A DNA stretch of 10,308 bases from Lachnospiraceae bacterium UBA7109 (GTDB taxonomy: Bacteria; Bacillota; Clostridia; Lachnospirales; Lachnospiraceae). The notes under the pieces were generated by a model. That model ran no database searches, was not told the DNA's origin, and was given only the letters and a program-made list of their open reading frames with translations. Position 1 is the stretch's first letter; the number at the start of each line of letters is the position of its first letter. Location of the stretch: positions 1 to 10,308 of the forward strand of contig DKYD01000113.1 in NCBI GenBank assembly GCA_002492335.1, read 5' to 3'. Position numbers and translations under genes: made by a program. This document shows, piece by piece, positions 5,890 to 10,308 of the stretch.

Positions 5890-8800
5890 ATGCACAACAA
5901 ACAAAAATGGAAAAATTGGGTAAAAGTGTTGGTGGTAAGTCTGTTATTCAGTGTTCTGTCCATGGGCGTTCTGGATACAGAAGCTGGAATAGTCCAGGCG
6001 GCTGAGGATGAAATTATCGAAACGGCAGCCGTAAGTGTAGACGATCTGATGTATGAGAGAATGTTCAGTGTAAAGTCCACAAAAACAGGGAAATTTATTG
6101 CGGGAGGTGCAGCGGCGGGCAGCGCGGCAGCAGAAGATGTGCTTCTTCTCAGATACGGAGAGGAAGGATCAGATCTGTCAGATAATGTCCCGGTAGCTAT
6201 GTATCTCAATGAAACAAAGGCTTATTTGTCGATGAGTATTACTGCAAGAGCAAAAGATGCAGCTGCGGTAAATGGGACGCTGACAAGAGACGGCGCGGAG
6301 CAGTTTGTGTTGAAAAAGGCGACGGGATGGAGTGAGGCGAATCTGGCCTATCATATTTACCATCCGCAGTCAGGACTTTATCTTAGTGTTGATAATGATA
6401 ACAAGCTGTATGCGTATGGAAAGGCTGAGCCGGCGGATGCATTCATATTTACCAGAACCGGATATTCGGACGTGGGATTACTGACAACGCTGGACGGCTA
6501 TAAAACGGTATTGACCGATGCGCAGAAAAAGCGTGTGCTGGATGTTTTTGGCGGCGTGGGTGCAAGAAGCCTGTTCCGTGAGGGAGGTCTGGATACAGAA
6601 CGGACAGTAGAGGATGCTTTACATGAGAGTGCGGTTAAGATTTATACAGAGAAAGATACGACTACTGCACAGGAACAGGCGGACGCTATGTTAGAGGCTA
6701 TGAACTTCTCGGTTTATCACGGTCAGACGAATTTCTATGAACTTCCCGATATACCGGGGGCGGCAGGAGTCAGAACAGAGCTGAGTGAGGGCGAGGAAGG
6801 CACCTATGATTTCTGGATGGGAGAAATGATGTCCGGAAAAAAATATACATTTTCGGTCATTGATGATTACGGCGTACATACGATGGAAATCTATATTCAG
6901 AATAATGGGGTGGCGCAGTCCTGTGCTGCTAATCTGATGGAGGCGATCAAACAGACGCCATTCCCGATTCGTAGAAATATACGGACAATCCGTGTACGTG
7001 AGGATTCCGCCAACAGTTACAACTGTGGGATGACGGATCTGTATATGCGATTGACGTGGGCGCCGCCGGTAAATGATATTGCACAGTATATTACGCACGA
7101 GTTCGGACACAGTATGGATTTCTCTTATAATGTAAATGGCAGCGGCAGCTGGGATCAGGCAATTGCGGAAGATATTGTAAAGGTTTCTGATTATGGTTCC
7201 AATAATGGATATGAAGATTTTGCAGAATTTGGCCGTCTGTATTTCCAGATGTATGGAAACTACAATGCGATGTATGCGTTGAGGCAACTGTACCCGAATC
7301 GTTATCGGCTATATGCGGATGCGCTTCGTTCTGCGCAGTATGAAGATATTTATGAGAAGCAGTTATATCTGCCTGAGACTGAGAAAGAAGAGCTGTACGA
7401 CGGCGTGCTCGCAAAGTTTACGTTTGATGATACGGTAGAAGGATTACGAAGCGGTACAGCTGTTGCAAGACCGACGGGACAGGTTGTGTTAGATGATAAT
7501 GGAAAATCAGGAAAGGTGCTGAAGCTTGACGGAAGCGGTTCGAACTTCCTGAATGTGTGGAAACGGGACAACAGCAATCTTCTGGCAGGTTATGAAGAAT
7601 TTACGATTTCCTATTACAGCAAGCCGGAGAAGGATGCAGGAGAATGGTCTGTATTCCTGGCGCCGGATGCAAATGCACAGAATTACTTGAATGAGCGGTA
7701 CATTGGCGTGTTGGATAAGACAGATTCGATCTCGACAGAACGCTACAATAATTATGGGGAACGTTCTGCGGCGATAACAGCTTCCGGTCTTACGAATACA
7801 GGCTGGCGGCATGTTGTTCTGGTGGTTGAGAAAGACCAGACAACTCTTTATGTGGATGGAAAGAAACAGCAGACGGTTCTCAGCACAGATGAAGTGACGG
7901 ATATTCTCGGAAAGCATAGTGTATTCCAGATCGGAAAGGGTAACTGGAATGACGGAGAGTATTATCAGGGACTTCTGGATGAATTTACCGTATATGGAAG
8001 AGCCCTGACAGAGCAGGAAGTACAGAAGGAAGGGCAGAAGAATATCATTGCACAGTTGTCTTTTGATAATGCAGACGCCGGGTTTAAAGGTGCGGGCACT
8101 GCGGCAAAAGGAAATGGCGCTTATACATTCAGTGATGATAAAATATCCGGTAAGTCTCTTTATTTGAATGGCAATGGATTCGTGAATATTACAAAGGAGA
8201 ATGGAACTCCGCTTCTGACAGGATATGATGAGATGACAATTTCTTATTATAGTAAAGTGGAGTCAGATGGTGCGAACTGGATCATGTTCCTGGCGCCAAA
8301 TGCAAATGCACAGACAGCAAACCGTGAGACTTATGTTGGAATGTTGGATCGTAAGTCCAGTATGACGATAGAACGTTACAAAAATAATGGAGTACGTCCA
8401 TCAAATGTAACTGCAAATATAAATAGTAATGGCGAATGGAAGCATGTCATTGCAGTATTTGAAAATGGCATGACCACCCTTTATATCGACGGGGAGCAGG
8501 CCGGATATGCAAAAAGTGAACATGCATTATCTGAGATTACAGGTGCGAACAGTGTTCTTCAGGTTGGAAAAGGAAACTGGGGATCCGGAGAATACTTTAA
8601 GGGCTATATTGATGAGATGACCATCTGGGACGGAGCGCTCAGCAAGGCAGAAATTGAGGAATTCCTGAAGCAGCAGGATGATTCCGAACAGACATTAAGG
8701 ATTGAGTTGACAGCGCCGGAAAAGAAAGAATATTTCGCAGGGCAGGAACTTGATACGAAAGGTCTGAAAGTTATTGCAGTATCTGCAGGCGGCAGACAAG

Positions 8801-10308
8801 ATGTTACATCTGAAGCCAAGATCAGCGGATTCGATAAGAACAAAACAGGGACACAGACAGTTACAGTAACTTATGGGAAGCTGTCGGCATCTTTTGAAGT
8901 AACGGTACATGCTGTGGCAGATGCTCCAGAGGAACTGGCAAGGTTTACTTTTGATGATGATGTGAATGGATTTACCAACGGATATGGAGTGGCGACAGGA
9001 AGCTATACACTTCAGGATCACGATGGAGGAAAAGCATTATATCTGGACGGAACGTCGAATTTCCTGGAAGTAAAGACGAAGGATGGCGGCAGCCTTCTGA
9101 CAGGTGTAAAAGAGATGACGGTATCCTATCAGATCAAACCGGAGAACAGTAAGACAAACTGGGGATTCTTCGCAGCGCCAAATGCCAATAAGCAGGAATA
9201 TCAGCAGGAGCATTATCTGGGAATTGCTGATATCAGCGGAACGACAAGGGCAGAACGTTATAACGGCGGAGTAAGACCTGCAGTGGCAAATACACAGACA
9301 GGATATGACGGCTGGTATTATGTGACGGTCGTATATACGGAAAATGCCACTACACTTTATATCAACGGAGAAAAAGCGGCGGAAGAAGCAAGTACATATG
9401 CACTGACAGATATCCTTGGAGAGAACAGTATTCTGTATATAGGTAAGTCTACCTGGGAAAATGGAGAGTATGCAACTGCTCTGATTGATAATTACAAAAT
9501 TGTAAGCAAAGCTCTGACAGCAGAAGAGGTGAAAGCAGAAGCAGAGAAGTATGCAGAAAGTGAACCGGTAAAAGCAGATAAGACCGCGCTTAAGAAAGCA
9601 ATCGACACAAAAGTAGATGCAGAAGATACGTATACGGCAGAGAGCTTTAAAGCATACAAAGATGCGTTTGCCGCAGCAAATACAGTATATAATAAGGAAG
9701 ATGCAGCACAGGCGGAAGTGGATACAGCAGCGAAGGCATTGACAGATGCTGTAAAAGCATTGAAGAAGAAACCAGTTGCAGTAGAAGTGGATAAGACCGC
9801 GCTTCAGGAAACAATTCAGAACGCGGTATCTTCCGACCAGAAAGACAAGTATACGGAAGAGAGCTGGAAAGCATACGAAGATGTGCTTGCAAAAGCAAAA
9901 GAAGCAGATGCAGATCAGGATGCAACACAGGCAGAAGTAGATGCGGCGGCGAAAGCGCTGGCAGACGCACAGAAAGCACTGAAAGAGAAACCGAAGCGTC
10001 CGTTCGTGGATGTGGATATGGAAACAGGCAACTGGTATTACGATGCAGTATATTATAATTTCGACAGAGGAATTATGAATGGTGTAAATGAGACGCATTT
10101 TGAGCCGTTGTCTAATCTGGCAAGAGCACAGTTTGCGATCATCCTTCACAATATGGAAGGAAAACCGACTGTATCTTATGAACCAAAGTTTAAAGATGTA
10201 GTAGAAGGCGAGTGGTATACCAATGCGATTCTGTGGGCAAGCAGCAAAAAGATCGTAACCGGGTACACAGATGGAAGCGAGAGATTCGGATGGGGAGATA
10301 ATATCCTG
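5890..10308 (+). CDS. SLH-anchored, multidomain HEFGH zinc metallopeptidase (partial, 3' end missing)
   Basis: The frame is open from ATG at 5890 (AGGAGG at 5876-5881, spacing eight) to the window edge, giving 1473 residues without a stop. Residues 1-37 are a signal peptide (basic start, hydrophobic core, cut after VQA). About 50-200 look like a beta-trefoil (FSVKSTKTGKFIA, HPQSGLYLSVDNDNKLYAYG). About 205-500 form the protease domain: HEFGH (403-407) supplies two zinc ligands and the general base Glu404. EDFAEFG (442-448), with Glu446 as likely third ligand, resembles gluzincins of the anthrax-lethal-factor-like type. LamG-type jellyroll domains follow at about 507-715 and 718-925, a Big_3 Ig-like domain at 936-1010, a third LamG at 1014-1215, FIVAR repeats at 1227-1295 and 1299-1367, and SLH domains from 1372, the second cut by the edge. 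It is probably secreted, bound to cell-wall polymer by SLH, and acts on glycosylated targets. The substrate is unknown. Confidence 0.92.
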   Translation, partial: MHNKQKWKNWVKVLVVSLLFSVLSMGVLDTEAGIVQAAEDEIIETAAVSVDDLMYERMFSVKSTKTGKFIAGGAAAGSAAAEDVLLLRYGEEGSDLSDNVPVAMYLNETKAYLSMSITARAKDAAAVNGTLTRDGAEQFVLKKATGWSEANLAYHIYHPQSGLYLSVDNDNKLYAYGKAEPADAFIFTRTGYSDVGLLTTLDGYKTVLTDAQKKRVLDVFGGVGARSLFREGGLDTERTVEDALHESAVKIYTEKDTTTAQEQADAMLEAMNFSVYHGQTNFYELPDIPGAAGVRTELSEGEEGTYDFWMGEMMSGKKYTFSVIDDYGVHTMEIYIQNNGVAQSCAANLMEAIKQTPFPIRRNIRTIRVREDSANSYNCGMTDLYMRLTWAPPVNDIAQYITHEFGHSMDFSYNVNGSGSWDQAIAEDIVKVSDYGSNNGYEDFAEFGRLYFQMYGNYNAMYALRQLYPNRYRLYADALRSAQYEDIYEKQLYLPETEKEELYDGVLAKFTFDDTVEGLRSGTAVARPTGQVVLDDNGKSGKVLKLDGSGSNFLNVWKRDNSNLLAGYEEFTISYYSKPEKDAGEWSVFLAPDANAQNYLNERYIGVLDKTDSISTERYNNYGERSAAITASGLTNTGWRHVVLVVEKDQTTLYVDGKKQQTVLSTDEVTDILGKHSVFQIGKGNWNDGEYYQGLLDEFTVYGRALTEQEVQKEGQKNIIAQLSFDNADAGFKGAGTAAKGNGAYTFSDDKISGKSLYLNGNGFVNITKENGTPLLTGYDEMTISYYSKVESDGANWIMFLAPNANAQTANRETYVGMLDRKSSMTIERYKNNGVRPSNVTANINSNGEWKHVIAVFENGMTTLYIDGEQAGYAKSEHALSEITGANSVLQVGKGNWGSGEYFKGYIDEMTIWDGALSKAEIEEFLKQQDDSEQTLRIELTAPEKKEYFAGQELDTKGLKVIAVSAGGRQDVTSEAKISGFDKNKTGTQTVTVTYGKLSASFEVTVHAVADAPEELARFTFDDDVNGFTNGYGVATGSYTLQDHDGGKALYLDGTSNFLEVKTKDGGSLLTGVKEMTVSYQIKPENSKTNWGFFAAPNANKQEYQQEHYLGIADISGTTRAERYNGGVRPAVANTQTGYDGWYYVTVVYTENATTLYINGEKAAEEASTYALTDILGENSILYIGKSTWENGEYATALIDNYKIVSKALTAEEVKAEAEKYAESEPVKADKTALKKAIDTKVDAEDTYTAESFKAYKDAFAAANTVYNKEDAAQAEVDTAAKALTDAVKALKKKPVAVEVDKTALQETIQNAVSSDQKDKYTEESWKAYEDVLAKAKEADADQDATQAEVDAAAKALADAQKALKEKPKRPFVDVDMETGNWYYDAVYYNFDRGIMNGVNETHFEPLSNLARAQFAIILHNMEGKPTVSYEPKFKDVVEGEWYTNAILWASSKKIVTGYTDGSERFGWGDNIL
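7411..9535 (+). repeat. Three diverged LamG-type units within the surface protease
   Basis: Three units of roughly 205 residues begin at about 7411, 8041 and 8929. Each runs from an F(T/S)FD motif through an ISYYSK-like strand, an APxANxQ motif, an ERY motif, TTLYxDG or TTLYING, an (I/V)GK-(G/S)-x-W segment and a closing xxLTxxEV-like helix. The third is set apart from the first two by the Ig-like domain at about 8695-8920. DNA identity is low, so these are old duplications. LamG/concanavalin-like jellyrolls commonly bind glycans. Confidence 0.8.
9571..9990 (+). repeat. Tandem FIVAR repeats
   Basis: Two helical units of about 70 residues are spaced 213 bases apart. Each opens with an identical 15-base DNA segment, GATAAGACCGCGCTT (9577-9591 and 9790-9804). 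Each then carries YT(A/E)ES(F/W)KAY and closes with a QAEVD-x-AAKAL-x-DA motif. FIVAR modules are common three-helix spacers or sugar-binding modules in Gram-positive surface proteins. The identical block suggests fairly recent duplication or conversion. Confidence 0.85.
10003..10308 (+). other. SLH domains (cell-wall anchor), second one truncated by the window edge
   Basis: The first SLH unit starts with PFVDVD, continues with NWYYDAVYYNFDRGIMNG and FEPLSNLARAQFAIILHNM, and carries LARAQF at the place of the usual TRAQ/ITRAE motif. The second begins KFKDVVEGEWYTNAILWAS and stops at the edge inside the GWGDNIL segment. SLH domains usually come in threes, so another is expected beyond the window. 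They bind pyruvylated or similar secondary wall polymers non-covalently. Confidence 0.9.

Noticed and set aside
9037..10149. 370-codon open frame on the minus strand, rich in Cys, Phe and Ile
   Set aside because: It is antisense to the LamG, FIVAR and SLH part of the surface protein. The Cys/Phe-rich composition is the complement of GCA, GAA and AAA codons.

Overview
The window looks like chromosomal DNA from a low-to-moderate GC Gram-positive bacterium of the class Clostridia, most likely Lachnospiraceae. This is inferred from strong AGGAGG-type ribosome binding sites, consensus sigma-A-like promoters, AT-rich spacers, a Clostridia-style surface protein (LamG, FIVAR and SLH modules) and a TPR/AAA protein that resembles ones I recall from that family. 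All well-supported genes lie on the + strand. I saw no tRNA, rRNA, CRISPR array or insertion sequence.

Positions 1-616 hold no large gene. They contain a near-consensus promoter (16-44), a GA-only microsatellite (110-148) running into a strong Shine-Dalgarno site, a possible 30-codon TTG-started ORF (169-261) and a terminator-like hairpin (471-512). Together these could be one short transcription unit of unknown role. A second promoter (552-580) serves the first large gene.

Positions 638-3682 encode a 1014-residue protein of unknown function. It has an N-terminal TPR-like helical domain, a Glu/Ala/Lys coiled coil, a 160-residue stretch with no Lys, Arg or His made almost wholly of Asp, Glu and Phe, and a C-terminal AAA-like domain with an intact Walker A but an unusual Walker B. 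The best start is TTG at 638, not the upstream ATG at 617. A clear Rho-independent terminator follows at 3695-3733.

Positions 3794-5701 encode glycogen branching enzyme GlgB with all GH13 catalytic motifs. It appears to be a single-gene unit with its own promoter and a 17-bp hairpin after it. No other glycogen gene is in the window.

Positions 5890-10308 encode the first 1473 residues of a very large secreted, wall-anchored protein that runs off the window. It has a signal peptide, a beta-trefoil-like region, a HEFGH zinc metallopeptidase domain, two LamG domains, a Big_3-type Ig domain, a third LamG domain, two FIVAR repeats and at least two SLH domains. It is probably a surface protease aimed at glycosylated host or dietary material. 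The three large genes appear to be transcribed separately, and nothing in the sequence shows that they act in one pathway.
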